A DNA stretch of 60,502 nucleotides from Streptomyces pyxinicus (GCF_024753135.1 NZ_JANUGP010000038.1:1-60502); one strand, 5' to 3'. Shown: positions 35,752-44,318, counted from the stretch's first letter. Notes: generated by a model from the letters alone, not told the origin. Numbers and translations: made by a program.

Positions 35752-36681
35752 ATGGGCGTCTTCGTCTTCCTGCCACTCGTCCTGCCGCTGTCCGCCTGGC
35801 CGGTGGCCCGGCTCGCCGAGACCCGGCTGCATCCGCGCACCGCCACCCGGCTGCTGACCGCCGTCGCCGTCGTCATGGCGCTGTGCAGCACCCTGTGCCT
35901 GGCCCTGCTCATGGTGGTCGGCACCGCCCAGCTGCCCGGAAACCCGCTGCCGGACGGCTGGTCCGACCCGGAGGTGCGGGCCGCGCTGCCGTACGACGAG
36001 GTGGCCGGCCGGGCCGCGATCCCGGCCCTCACCGTGGTCGCCGCCGCCTGCGCCCGCACCCTGCTGCGGCACCGCCGGGTCACCCGGCGGGCCCGCCGCG
36101 CCCTGGCCGCGCTGCCCGGGCCGACGGTCGCGGTGCTGCCCGACAGCGCGCCGTACGCCTACGCGCTGCCCGGCGGCCGGGGCCGGGTCGTCGTCACCAC
36201 CGCGCTGCTCGCCGGACTCGCGCCCGCCGAGCGCCGCGCCCTGTTCGCCCACGAGCGCGCCCATCTGACGGCCTGTCACCACCGCCACCTGCTCGCCGTC
36301 CACTTGGCGGCCCGGGCCAACCCGTTCCTGCGTCCGCTGCGCACCGCCGTCCTCTACACCGCCGAGCGCTGGGCGGACGAGGAGGCGGCCCGCGCGGTCG
36401 GCGACCGGCGGACGGTGGCCCGCGCCATCGGCAAGGCGGCCCTGCTCTCCGCCGGCACCCCGGCGCCGACCCTCGCGGCGCTGGCGGCGGCCGGCCCGGT
36501 GCCGCGCCGGGTGGCCGCCCTCCTGGCCCCGGCGCCCGCGGCCCGCGACTGGCCGTCCGCCTGCACCGCCGCCGGCCTGGCCGTCTGGGGCGCGACGGCC
36601 GGTGCGCTGATGTCGGCGATGTCCTCGGCGAACTCCGCCGTCACCCTCTTCCTGACCCTCCAGGCGGCGACGCCCCTCTGA
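35752..36681 (+). CDS. BlaR1/M56-family membrane metallopeptidase
   Basis: A 309-residue membrane protein of peptidase family M56. N-terminal hydrophobic segments (VFVFLPLVLPLSAW; LLTAVAVVMALCSTLCLALLMV), another before residue 110, a zinc-protease motif AHERAHL (HExxH, about residue 166) with a downstream ERWADEEA glutamate, and C-terminal hydrophobic helices. It lacks the penicillin-binding sensor domain of true BlaR1. With the BlaI gene 6 bp upstream it forms the usual repressor/anti-repressor pair of actinobacteria; signal and targets unknown. Confidence 0.88.
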   Translation: MGVFVFLPLVLPLSAWPVARLAETRLHPRTATRLLTAVAVVMALCSTLCLALLMVVGTAQLPGNPLPDGWSDPEVRAALPYDEVAGRAAIPALTVVAAACARTLLRHRRVTRRARRALAALPGPTVAVLPDSAPYAYALPGGRGRVVVTTALLAGLAPAERRALFAHERAHLTACHHRHLLAVHLAARANPFLRPLRTAVLYTAERWADEEAARAVGDRRTVARAIGKAALLSAGTPAPTLAALAAAGPVPRRVAALLAPAPAARDWPSACTAAGLAVWGATAGALMSAMSSANSAVTLFLTLQAATPL

Positions 36682-36696
36682 CCCGGGGCGTGCGCC

Positions 36697-37059
36697 TCAC
36701 TCCTGCGGGAAGTCGCCCGCGAGCGCCGAGGCGACCCGCAGGTGCCGCGCCGCCTCCTCGTGCCGGGCCTGCCGCTCCAGCGTGCGGCCCAGCATCAGCC
36801 GGGCGTAGTGCTCCACCGGGTCGCGCTCCACGATGGTCCGCAACTCGGTCTCGGCCCGCCGCAGTTGGGCCGAGTGGTAGTAGGCGCGGGCCAGCAGCAG
36901 CCGGGGCCCGGTCTGCTCCGGGACCTCCTCGACCAGCCGGGCCAGCACCCGGGCGGCGCCCGCGTAGTTCTTCGCCTCGAAATACCGCCGCGCGCGCTCC
37001 CAACGCTCGGCCAGGGTACCCCGGTGGTAGTAGGGGACCTTCGTCTCCTGCGTCTCCAT
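36697..37059 (-). CDS. Small TPR-repeat protein
   Basis: A 120-residue protein made of about three tetratricopeptide-like repeats: RARRYFEAKNYAGAARVLARLVEE, RLLLARAYYHSAQLRRAETELRTI and LMLGRTLERQARHEEAARHLR. Such proteins mediate protein contacts; no partner is evident. ATG 37059 follows an excellent AAGGAGGT, so translation should be strong. It is divergent from the DUF4396 gene across a region with a CsoR-like operator, which could affect it too. Confidence 0.85.
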   Translation of the reverse strand: METQETKVPYYHRGTLAERWERARRYFEAKNYAGAARVLARLVEEVPEQTGPRLLLARAYYHSAQLRRAETELRTIVERDPVEHYARLMLGRTLERQARHEEAARHLRVASALAGDFPQE

Positions 37060-37124
37060 GGGTGACCTCCTTCGACGGCGGCCACAACGGAAGCGGGTTG
37101 TTGAATATTCCAGCACATCGGGGA

Positions 37125-37141
37125 ATACCCTAGGGGGGTAT
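37125..37141. promoter_or_regulatory. CsoR-like (copper) operator ATACCC-N5-GGGTAT
   Basis: A 17-bp palindrome with arms ATACCC and GGGTAT and a TAGGG centre lies in a locally AT-richer stretch between the TPR and DUF4396 genes. This is the form of actinobacterial CsoR copper-repressor sites. Immediately downstream is a 12-bp direct repeat TTACTGACCCGG (about 37152-37175). Confidence 0.6.
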
Positions 37142-37196
37142 AAGGTTCCGTTTACTGACCCGGTTACTGACCCGGTTCAAGCAGGGGAGGCCGACG

Positions 37197-37667
37197 ATGG
37201 ACCACAGCGCCCGGCAGCATGGACAAGGGCACCACGCGTCGTGGCGTACGGCCGCGCAGGCGACGCTGCACTGCCTGACCGGCTGTGCGATCGGCGAGGT
37301 GCTCGGCATGGTCATCGGCACCGCGGCGGGGCTGCGCAACGCGGCCACCGTCGTCATCTCCATCGTCCTGGCCTTCGTCTTCGGCTACGCGCTGACCATG
37401 CGGGGCGTCCTGCGCGCCGGTCTCCCGGTCCGCCGGGCGCTGAAGGTCGCCCTGGCCGCGGACACCGTGTCGATCGCCGTGATGGAGCTGATCGACAACA
37501 CCGTCGTCGTGAGCGTGCCCGGCGCCATGGACGCCGGCCTGGCGGACGCCCTGTTCTGGGGCTCGCTCGTCGCCTCCCTCGCCCTGGCCTTCGTGCTGAC
37601 CGTCCCCGTGAACCGCTGGATGATCGGCCGCGGCAAGGGACACGCCGTCGTGCACGCCTACCACTGA
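37197..37667 (+). CDS. DUF4396 membrane protein, probably metal-related
   Basis: A 156-residue membrane protein with a His-rich N-terminus (HSARQHGQGHHASW), then HCLTGCAIGEVLGMVIGTAAG and about four hydrophobic helices (VVISIVLAFVFGYALTM; VALAADTVSIAVMELIDN; LFWGSLVASLALAFVLTV). It fits DUF4396. The His cluster, CxxxC pair in helix 1 and the CsoR-like operator upstream point to copper handling, which is an inference. ATG 37197 has GGGGAGG at six bases. Confidence 0.8.
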   Translation: MDHSARQHGQGHHASWRTAAQATLHCLTGCAIGEVLGMVIGTAAGLRNAATVVISIVLAFVFGYALTMRGVLRAGLPVRRALKVALAADTVSIAVMELIDNTVVVSVPGAMDAGLADALFWGSLVASLALAFVLTVPVNRWMIGRGKGHAVVHAYH

Positions 37668-37839
37668 CGGCACCGTCTTTGCGGTGGTGCGGTGTTTCAT
37701 GCCTCGCCCCGCTGGATTCCGCCCGTTCGTGTGCAAGCCCTCGCTTGTGCCGGTCCGGGCACCCGGCACGGCTGGATAGTGGATCAGCCGCCGGGGTGAG
37801 GGCCCCGGGGAACCCACCGGAAAGCAGAGGTGTTTCACC

Positions 37840-38376
37840 ATGGCCACCACCGAGGCGACCGACCGCGTCCGACTGGTCTTCTCCCTCTTCGACGCCGACG
37901 GGAACGGCTATATCGAGCCCGCCGACTTCGAGTTGATGGGCGACCGGGTCGCCGCCGCCGTACCGGCGGCCGACGAGGCCGCGAAGGACCGGCTGCTCGG
38001 TGCCTTCCGCCGCTACTGGGACACGCTCGTGACCGAGCTGGACGCCAACGGCGACGGCCGGATCAGCCCCGAGGAGTTCACCGCGATCGTCCTCAACCCG
38101 CAGCGCTTCGACGCCACCGTGGACGAGTTCGCCGACGCGCTCGCCACCCTGGGCGACCCGGACGGCGACGGTCACGTCACCCGCCCCGACTTCGTCGCCC
38201 TGATGACCGCCATCGGCTTCGAACGGCCCAACATCGAGGCGCTGTTCGACGCCTTCGGCCCCGACGGGGGCGACCGGGTGGCCGTCTCCGCATGGGCGGA
38301 CGGCATCCGCGACTACTACCGCCCGGAGAAGTCCGGCATCCCCGGCGACCACCTGACCACCGGCACGTCCCGGTGA
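37840..38376 (+). CDS. EF-hand calcium-binding protein
   Basis: A 178-residue calerythrin/sarcoplasmic-type EF-hand protein. Three canonical loops: DADGNGYIEPAD (residues 18-29), DANGDGRISPEE (about 68-79) and DPDGDGHVTRPD (about 107-118); a fourth (GPDGGDRVAVSA) is degenerate. It should bind calcium in the cytoplasm as buffer or sensor. ATG 37840 has AGAGGTG upstream. Its TGA overlaps the GTG of the isocitrate-dehydrogenase-like gene, so it is the first cistron of a four-gene coupled operon, an unexpected partner set for an EF-hand protein. Confidence 0.92.
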   Translation: MATTEATDRVRLVFSLFDADGNGYIEPADFELMGDRVAAAVPAADEAAKDRLLGAFRRYWDTLVTELDANGDGRISPEEFTAIVLNPQRFDATVDEFADALATLGDPDGDGHVTRPDFVALMTAIGFERPNIEALFDAFGPDGGDRVAVSAWADGIRDYYRPEKSGIPGDHLTTGTSR

Positions 38377-39512
38377 CCCGGATCGTCCACCAGGGCGGCG
38401 CCGGCGTGCCGTCGGCCGGAGCCGGGCCGGTCGTCGGGCTCGCGGTCGGCCGGGGCACCGGCCCCGAACTCGCCGAGGTCTTCGAGCGGGTGCTCGGCAC
38501 GCTCACCGCCGCCCACCCGGCGGGCGTGGAGATCGTGCGGTCCCCGCGGCTGTACCACTCCTACGTCTCGCTCCGCGCCGAGCGGGACATCGCCCGGATC
38601 CGGGAGCTGACGGCCGAGGACGCCGAGCACTACGAACGGTTCTGCCGCGCCCGCGCCGAGGGCGGCACGACCGCCGTCTTCCGCACCGCCATCAACGCCC
38701 AGTCCCTGTACCTGGTCCGCCGGCGCCTGCGGGCCGTGAAGGTCGACCACCTCACGGCGGGGGAGAAGTCCCTGCTCCTGGTGCGCGACCAGGCGCAGGG
38801 CTTCTACACCGGCGAGAACCGGCACACCGAGGGCGAGGTCACCCGCACCCTCACCTTCAGCCGGGAGATCACCGAGGCCGTCGTCGGCTACGCGCTGGCC
38901 CGGGCCCGGCACACCTGGCCGGACGGCCGGCTCGGCCGGATCGTGATGGCGTACAAGTTCCATCTGCTGGACGGCGCGTTCGACGCCTGGGTGGCCGGGC
39001 TCGCCGACCGGCACGGCGTGCGGATCGACGTGTTCCAGCCGGACACGGTCAACCGCAACCTGCTCGCCCACGGCCTGCCGGACCGCACCCTGCTGATCGC
39101 CGGGAACGAATGGGCCGACATCATGCACGTCATGCTGCTGGACCGGTTCGGCTCCGACCGGCAGGAGAACCGCTGCACGGAGAACGTCTGCCTCGAACCC
39201 GGGGTGGCCGGCCTGGTCGAGTACCAGACCGTGCACGGCTCCGCCGACGACCTGGCGGGGCGGGACCTGGTCAATCCGGTGGCCACGATCCGCGCGGCGG
39301 CCCTCGTCGCCGAGCGGCACGCCGGGTGCGACGGCGCCGTACCCGCGACCGAGGCGGCGCTGACCGCCCTGGCCGTGGACGGCGTCGGAACCCCCGACGT
39401 CGGCGGGCGGCACACCACCACCGGGGTGGTGGACGCGCTGCTCGACGCGCTGGCACCGGTCGGCGCGCCCCGGGTCGGCGACGCCGACGCCGCCCTGGCC
39501 GGCGGCTCATGA
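38373..39512 (+). CDS. Isocitrate/isopropylmalate dehydrogenase-family paralogue, atypical
   Basis: A 379-residue protein with the fold signature of beta-decarboxylating dehydrogenases. GLAVGRGTGPEL stands for the usual GDGIGPE; LVRDQAQGFYTGENRH occupies the place of REN-EGLYSG-EH; AYKFHLLDGAFDAW corresponds to the catalytic-Lys region; and VHGSADDLAGRDLVNPVATIRAA plus TPDVGGRHTTT match the NAD-site and C-terminal motifs well. The normally fixed Arg-Glu-Asn substrate block is altered, so substrate or chemistry may differ. GTG 38373 overlaps the EF-hand stop; the stop overlaps the next start (ATGA). Confidence 0.82.
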   Translation: MTRIVHQGGAGVPSAGAGPVVGLAVGRGTGPELAEVFERVLGTLTAAHPAGVEIVRSPRLYHSYVSLRAERDIARIRELTAEDAEHYERFCRARAEGGTTAVFRTAINAQSLYLVRRRLRAVKVDHLTAGEKSLLLVRDQAQGFYTGENRHTEGEVTRTLTFSREITEAVVGYALARARHTWPDGRLGRIVMAYKFHLLDGAFDAWVAGLADRHGVRIDVFQPDTVNRNLLAHGLPDRTLLIAGNEWADIMHVMLLDRFGSDRQENRCTENVCLEPGVAGLVEYQTVHGSADDLAGRDLVNPVATIRAAALVAERHAGCDGAVPATEAALTALAVDGVGTPDVGGRHTTTGVVDALLDALAPVGAPRVGDADAALAGGS

Positions 39513-40153
39513 CCGGACCGACGGACACGGCCCTGGTCCTCGTGGACCTGCAGAACGACTTCTGCGCCGGTCCCGTGGCCAGGGCCCGCTTCGGCGGCGA
39601 CCCCGCCGTCCTCGACGCGGTCGTCGCCGCCAGTGTCCGCGCCGCCGAGACCGCCCGCGCACGGGGCGTGGAGGTGGTGTTCGTGCGGTTCCTCGGGGAC
39701 CCCGAGCACCAGGGCGCCGGATGGCGGCTGCGCGACCAGCGGCTCGGCAAACGGCCGAAGTGCCTGGAGGGATCGTGGGGCGCCGAGTTCCACGGTCCGC
39801 TCCCGGAGCCCGGCGAGGCGGTCTTCACCAAGCGGGCCTGCTTCGACGCGTTCCTCGGCGCGGGCTTCGAGGAGCACCTGCGCGCGCGGGGCGCCCGGCA
39901 CCTGGTGTTCGCCGGACTGTACGCCGACGTGTGCGTGGACTCCACCGCCCGCACGGCCTTCCAGAAGGGCTTCCACGTGACCGTCCTGAGCGACTGCACG
40001 ACCGCCCTGCACCTGCCGGACGACGCGGTCCTGCGCTTCATGCGCGCCGTGTACGGCGCCCGGACCGTCACCGCGGACGACCCCACGGCATGGACCGTCC
40101 CGGCACTCGTCCCCGAACCGAAGGAGGAGGCGTGCGTACCCCCACCGGTGTGA
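39509..40153 (+). CDS. Isochorismatase-family cysteine hydrolase
   Basis: A 214-residue isochorismatase-like hydrolase (PF00857). The Asp-Lys-Cys triad is visible: VLVDLQNDFC near residue 12, the Lys in FTKRACFDAF (about 110) and YADVCVDSTAR (Cys about 147). The cis-peptide before the Cys is typical. The family includes true isochorismatases, nicotinamidases, ureidoacrylate and other amidohydrolases; this one lacks an aryl carrier domain and its substrate is unknown. ATG 39509 overlaps the previous stop, and the next gene starts 22 bp before its end. Confidence 0.88.
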   Translation: MTGPTDTALVLVDLQNDFCAGPVARARFGGDPAVLDAVVAASVRAAETARARGVEVVFVRFLGDPEHQGAGWRLRDQRLGKRPKCLEGSWGAEFHGPLPEPGEAVFTKRACFDAFLGAGFEEHLRARGARHLVFAGLYADVCVDSTARTAFQKGFHVTVLSDCTTALHLPDDAVLRFMRAVYGARTVTADDPTAWTVPALVPEPKEEACVPPPV

Positions 40154-41070
40154 GCGCGCAGGGCGTGGCGGCGGGTGTCGGCCGTACCGCCCTGCTGGTG
40201 GCCGCCGCCCGCGCGATCGAGACCCACCGCCCCGACGCCCTGGCCCGGGACCCCTTCGCGGAGCACTTCGTCCGCGCGGCACCGGTCTCGGCCGACTGGC
40301 CGGTCCACCCCGACCAGGTGCCCGGCGGCGACGCCGACCCCCTCTGGGGCCGGCTCGGCCGCTACTTCGCCCTGCGCACCCGCGCCCTGGACGACCGGCT
40401 GCTCCGCGCGGCACGCGCCGGGGTGCGCCAAGTGGTGCTGCTGGGCGCCGGGTTGGACTCCCGGGCGTACCGCCTGGACTGGCCGCCGGGCTGCACGGTG
40501 CACGAGATCGACACCGAGGAGGTGCTGACCTTCAAACAGGCGGTGCTCGACCGCGCGGACGCGGTGCCGGCGGCCGAGCGCCGGACACTCGCGGCCGACC
40601 TGCGCCACGACTGGGCCGAGGCGCTGCTGGACACCGGCTTCGACCCGGCCGAGCCGACCGCCTGGCTCGCCGAGGGGCTGCTGCTCTATCTCCCGGCCTC
40701 CGCCGAGCGCCGGCTGATCGCCACCGTCGACCGGCTCAGCGCGTCCGGCAGCGGCCTGGCGTACGAGATCAAGGAGGTCAGCGAGTCACCACGGGTCCGC
40801 GCCAACCCGGTGTACGTCGCCGCCCGGCAGCGCCTCGGCATCGACCTGCTGTCCCTCTTCGACACCCGGCCCCGTCCCGACTCGGCCGGTGAACTCGCCG
40901 ACCGCGGCTGGACGGTGCGGGTCCGCACCCCGTTCGACTTCACGGCCCTGCACGGCCGCGGCCCGCGGCCCGAGCCCGACGACGCCCTGGCCGCCAACCG
41001 CTGGGTCTTCGCCACGGTACCCGCGGCCGGAAGGGGCGGCTGGGCGCCGGTGGCCAGGTCCGCTCCGTGA
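40132..41070 (+). CDS. LCM/PPM-type SAM-dependent methyltransferase
   Basis: A 312-residue methyltransferase of the leucine-carboxyl-methyltransferase family (PF04072, TIGR00027-like). Signatures: ARAIETHRPDALARDPFAE at the N-terminus, FALRTRALDDRLLRA, SAM loop VVLLGAGLDSRAYRL near residue 106, HEIDTEEVLTFKQ, and WLAEGLLLYLP. Relatives methylate carboxylates or polyketide hydroxyls and carboxyls. GTG 40132 has AAGGAGGAGG upstream and lies inside the end of the isochorismatase gene. It ends the four-gene operon and converges on CtaG 33 bp away. Confidence 0.88.
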   Translation: MRTPTGVSAQGVAAGVGRTALLVAAARAIETHRPDALARDPFAEHFVRAAPVSADWPVHPDQVPGGDADPLWGRLGRYFALRTRALDDRLLRAARAGVRQVVLLGAGLDSRAYRLDWPPGCTVHEIDTEEVLTFKQAVLDRADAVPAAERRTLAADLRHDWAEALLDTGFDPAEPTAWLAEGLLLYLPASAERRLIATVDRLSASGSGLAYEIKEVSESPRVRANPVYVAARQRLGIDLLSLFDTRPRPDSAGELADRGWTVRVRTPFDFTALHGRGPRPEPDDALAANRWVFATVPAAGRGGWAPVARSAP

Positions 41071-41103
41071 GAGCCCGTCCCGCTCCGTGAGCGTCCGGCC
41101 GGC

Positions 41104-41961
41104 TCAGCGCGGTGCCGCCGCGCCCACGCCCGCCGGCCGGCCGGGCGGCGCGGCGGCGGGCCGGGGGCGGCGCTCCGGCCGCCAGGTGGCCACCAGGGCG
41201 CCCGCCAGCAGCAGTTCGGCGATGTCCCCGCCGTAGTACATGATCTCCGCGCCCTGGCGGACCTGGCCGATGGGCGCGTGGATGTCGATGAGGAACCCGC
41301 CGTACATGGCCTGCGCGACCAGGGCGTGTACGGCGATCGCCACGCCCAGGTACACCAGCCGGGCCCGCACACCGGGCCGGGCGGGCGCCGGGTCCGGACC
41401 GGCGACGGCGTGGGCGAACAGGCAGCCCGAGACCAGGAAGTGGGCGTGCAGGAGCCGGTGCCCCGCCGGGTGCGCCATGGCGGTGTCGTAGACCGGTGTG
41501 AAGTACAGGACGGCCAGGGTGCCGGTGCTGAGCAGGAGCGCCACCGCCGGGTGCGTCAGCACCCTGGCCGGCGGACTGTGCAGGACGCGGGTCAGCCGGC
41601 GGGCCCGGGGAGCGGGCAGGACGCGCAGCAGGAGGGTCACCGGCGCGGCCAGCACCAGGGCCAGTGGCGCGTACATGCCGATGAGCATGTGCTGGGCCAT
41701 GTGCCCCCGGAAGTCGGTGTGCGCGGCCGGGGCCAGCGGCGGCAGCAGGGCCAGGGCGAGCAGCGCCAGCCCGGTGAGGAACGACGCCGAGCGCCAGGGG
41801 TTCCCACCCCGGTCCGGGTTGCGGCGCCGGGCCCGCCGCACCGCCAGCAGGTACAGGCCGGCCACGGCGAGCAGCACCAGCGCGGTCAGCACGGGCTCCA
41901 GCGGGCCGGTGCCGCCCCCGCCGTGGTGCATGCCGCCACCGTGATCGGGCATGCCGCCCAT
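41104..41961 (-). CDS. CtaG-family cytochrome oxidase assembly protein
   Basis: A 285-residue membrane protein of the caa3 CtaG family (PF09678), with about seven hydrophobic helices. The N-terminus is Met/His/Gly-rich (MPDHGGGMHHGGGG). Typical blocks are HTDFRGHMAQHMLIGMYAPLALVL and the HPAGHRLLHAHFLVSGCLFAHAV segment. Family members aid copper delivery or assembly of cytochrome oxidase. ATG 41961 shares one base with the DUF2243 stop (TGATG), so the two are coupled; together they look like a copper-linked pair. Confidence 0.88.
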   Translation of the reverse strand: MGGMPDHGGGMHHGGGGTGPLEPVLTALVLLAVAGLYLLAVRRARRRNPDRGGNPWRSASFLTGLALLALALLPPLAPAAHTDFRGHMAQHMLIGMYAPLALVLAAPVTLLLRVLPAPRARRLTRVLHSPPARVLTHPAVALLLSTGTLAVLYFTPVYDTAMAHPAGHRLLHAHFLVSGCLFAHAVAGPDPAPARPGVRARLVYLGVAIAVHALVAQAMYGGFLIDIHAPIGQVRQGAEIMYYGGDIAELLLAGALVATWRPERRPRPAAAPPGRPAGVGAAAPR

Positions 41962-42527
41962 CAGGCGCGCTCCGCCGGCCGGCCGTCACCGCGGGGCGCC
42001 TCGGGGTCGAACGGCCGGCCACCGCGCTGGATCAGATACCCGGCGACGACGAACACGGCACCGAGGACGAGGAACCCGGCGTCCCACCACGCCTGGTGAG
42101 GGCCGCCGCGCACATGGTGGATGCCCAGGATCTGGTGGTCCAGGAGACCCTCGACCAGGTTGAACAGGCCCCAGCCGGCCAGGATCCAGCCCCACAGCAC
42201 CCGTGACGTCCACACCGCCCGGCGACGGTGGGTGACCCGCGCGTACAGGACGCCCAGTCCCACCAGGACGGCGATCCAGCACACGGCGTGGAAGACGCCG
42301 TCCCACACCGTGTTCATCTCCAGCCCCGAGACGGTGTGGGGGTCGTAGTACTTCACCCCGATGTGGTCGTGGTCGGTGCTGGTCAGCATGTGGTGCCACT
42401 GGAGGAGCTGGTGCAGCAGGATGCCGTCGACGAACCCGCCGAGACCCACGCCGAGCACGATCCCGGGCAGCCGCAGACTGTCCGGCGCGGTCGTCGCCGC
42501 TCGGGCCGGGCCCGCCGTGGTGGCCAT
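41961..42527 (-). CDS. DUF2243 membrane protein
   Basis: A 188-residue protein with four hydrophobic helices. The DUF2243 hallmark GGFVDGILLHQLLQWHHML is near residue 30 and is followed by DHDHIG and VWDGVFHAVCWIAVLVG; several conserved His suggest a metal or haem site. Function is unknown, but the gene commonly precedes ctaG, as here. ATG 42527 follows GGAGGAC at six bases. The 193-bp gap to the divergent glutamate-synthase-like gene shows no clear operator. Confidence 0.88.
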   Translation of the reverse strand: MATTAGPARAATTAPDSLRLPGIVLGVGLGGFVDGILLHQLLQWHHMLTSTDHDHIGVKYYDPHTVSGLEMNTVWDGVFHAVCWIAVLVGLGVLYARVTHRRRAVWTSRVLWGWILAGWGLFNLVEGLLDHQILGIHHVRGGPHQAWWDAGFLVLGAVFVVAGYLIQRGGRPFDPEAPRGDGRPAERA

Positions 42528-42720
42528 CTCGTCCTCCGTATCGTCGACCGTCCGCCGCACACGTTCCGGGACAGCGTTTCCCTCCGGGCGTCCGCCAATC
42601 ACCCGATCCGGCCGTCTTCCACCGGATTCCGCTGCCGCGTGGTGGCCGTCGTTCGACCGTCGGGCTTGATCACGGCGCCGGAACGTGCATGGTGATCGGT
42701 AACCGGGCAAAGCGCCAGGT

Positions 42721-44304
42721 GTGACACGCGTCGGAATCGTCCTCCTGATCCTGCTGGCCGCCCTCGGGGCGGTGGCGGCCGCGGTCGGCGTCTCGCCCGC
42801 CTGGTGGTTCGCCGCCGTACCGCTCGCCCTCGTGGCCGCGCTGGGCATCCGGGACCTGCTGCAGCCCCGGCACTCGGTGCTGCGCAACTACCCGGTCCTC
42901 GGCCACGCCCGCTTCCTGCTGGAGCGCATCCGCCCTGAGCTCCAGCAGTACTTCATCGAGCGGAACTACGACGGCCGCCCCTTCGACCGGGACGTGCGCA
43001 GCATCGTCTACGAGCGCGCCAAGGGCACCGACGCCGAGGAGCCGTACGGCACCGAACGGGACGTCTACCAGCCCGGCCACGAGTACCTCGTCCCCTCGAT
43101 GGCGCCCTGCCCGGTGCCCGAGGAGGCGCCGCGGGTGCGGATCGGCGGCCCGGACTGCACGCGCCCCTACGACATGGCCCTGCTCAACGTCTCGGCCATG
43201 AGCTTCGGCTCCCTGTCGGCCAACGCGGTGCTCGCCCTCAACGGAGGCGCGGCGGCCGGCGGCTTCGCCCAGGACACCGGGGAGGGCGGCCTCTCCGAGT
43301 ACCACCTGCGCCCCGGCGGCGACCTGGTCTGGGAGATCGGCACCGGGTACTTCGGCTGCCGCACCGACAAGGGCGAGTTCGACCCGCACGAGTTCGCCGA
43401 CAAGGCCGCCCACGACCACGTCAAGTGCGTGTCGCTGAAGCTGTCGCAGGGCGCCAAGCCCGGCATCGGCGGCGTACTGCCCGGAGCCAAGGTCAACGCC
43501 GAGATCGCCCGGGTCCGGGACGTCCCCCAGGGGCGGACGGTCATCTCCCCGCCGTACCACCGGGTGTTCTCCACCCCGCGCGAACTCGTCCGCTTCCTCG
43601 CCCGGATGCGCGAGCTGTCCGACGGCAAGCCCACCGGGTTCAAACTGTGCGTGGGCTCGCGCCGGCAGTTCCTGGCCGTCTGCAAGGCGATGCTGGAGGA
43701 GGGCACGGCACCCGACTTCATCGTGGTGGACGGCTCCGAGGGCGGCACCGGCGCGGCGCCCCTCGAATTCGCCGACCACGTGGGCGCCCCGCTCACCGAG
43801 GGACTGCACGTCGTGCACAACGCCCTCGTCGGCACCGGCCTGCGCGACCGGATCAGGATCGGTGCCAGCGGCAAGATCGCCACCGGCACCGACCTCGTCA
43901 AACGCCTGGCGCAGGGCGCCGACTACGGCAACGCCGCGCGGGCCATGATGTTCGCCGTCGGCTGCATCCAGGCCCAGCGCTGCCACACCAACACCTGCCC
44001 CACCGGCGTCACCACCCAGGACCCGCGCCGCGCCCGCGCCCTCGACGTGCCCGACAAGACGGCCCGCGTCCGGCGCTTCCAGGAGGCGACCGTCGCCAGC
44101 GCCCTGCAGATCATGGCGTCCATGGGCGTCAGCGACCCCGCCGACCTGCGCCCGCACATGCTCCGCCGGCGCGTCGACCCCTCGACCGACCGCTCCTATG
44201 CGGACCTGTACGAGTGGCTCGCGCCCGGGCAGCTGCTCGCCGAGCCGCCGGCCACCTGGGCGGCCGACTGGGACGCCGCCGACCCCGACCGATTCACCGT
44301 TTGA
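42721..44304 (+). CDS. FMN-binding glutamate-synthase-family protein, membrane anchored
   Basis: The 527-residue protein resembles the FMN-binding central domain of glutamate synthase (PF01645) preceded by two hydrophobic segments (about residues 5-20 and 25-42). Key blocks: NVSAMSFGSLSANAVLALNGGA, DTGEGGLSEYH, KLSQGAKPGIGGVLPG, VDGSEGGTGAAPLEFADHVG, IGASGKIATG and the Cys cluster CIQAQRCHTNTCPTGV, which would bind an iron-sulfur cluster. It lacks the glutamine amidotransferase domain, so it is not a complete GltB. GTG 42721. The pyruvate-oxidase-like gene begins 14 bp later, so a redox operon is likely. Confidence 0.9.
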   Translation: MTRVGIVLLILLAALGAVAAAVGVSPAWWFAAVPLALVAALGIRDLLQPRHSVLRNYPVLGHARFLLERIRPELQQYFIERNYDGRPFDRDVRSIVYERAKGTDAEEPYGTERDVYQPGHEYLVPSMAPCPVPEEAPRVRIGGPDCTRPYDMALLNVSAMSFGSLSANAVLALNGGAAAGGFAQDTGEGGLSEYHLRPGGDLVWEIGTGYFGCRTDKGEFDPHEFADKAAHDHVKCVSLKLSQGAKPGIGGVLPGAKVNAEIARVRDVPQGRTVISPPYHRVFSTPRELVRFLARMRELSDGKPTGFKLCVGSRRQFLAVCKAMLEEGTAPDFIVVDGSEGGTGAAPLEFADHVGAPLTEGLHVVHNALVGTGLRDRIRIGASGKIATGTDLVKRLAQGADYGNAARAMMFAVGCIQAQRCHTNTCPTGVTTQDPRRARALDVPDKTARVRRFQEATVASALQIMASMGVSDPADLRPHMLRRRVDPSTDRSYADLYEWLAPGQLLAEPPATWAADWDAADPDRFTV

Positions 44305-44318
44305 GCTGGAGGAACCAA

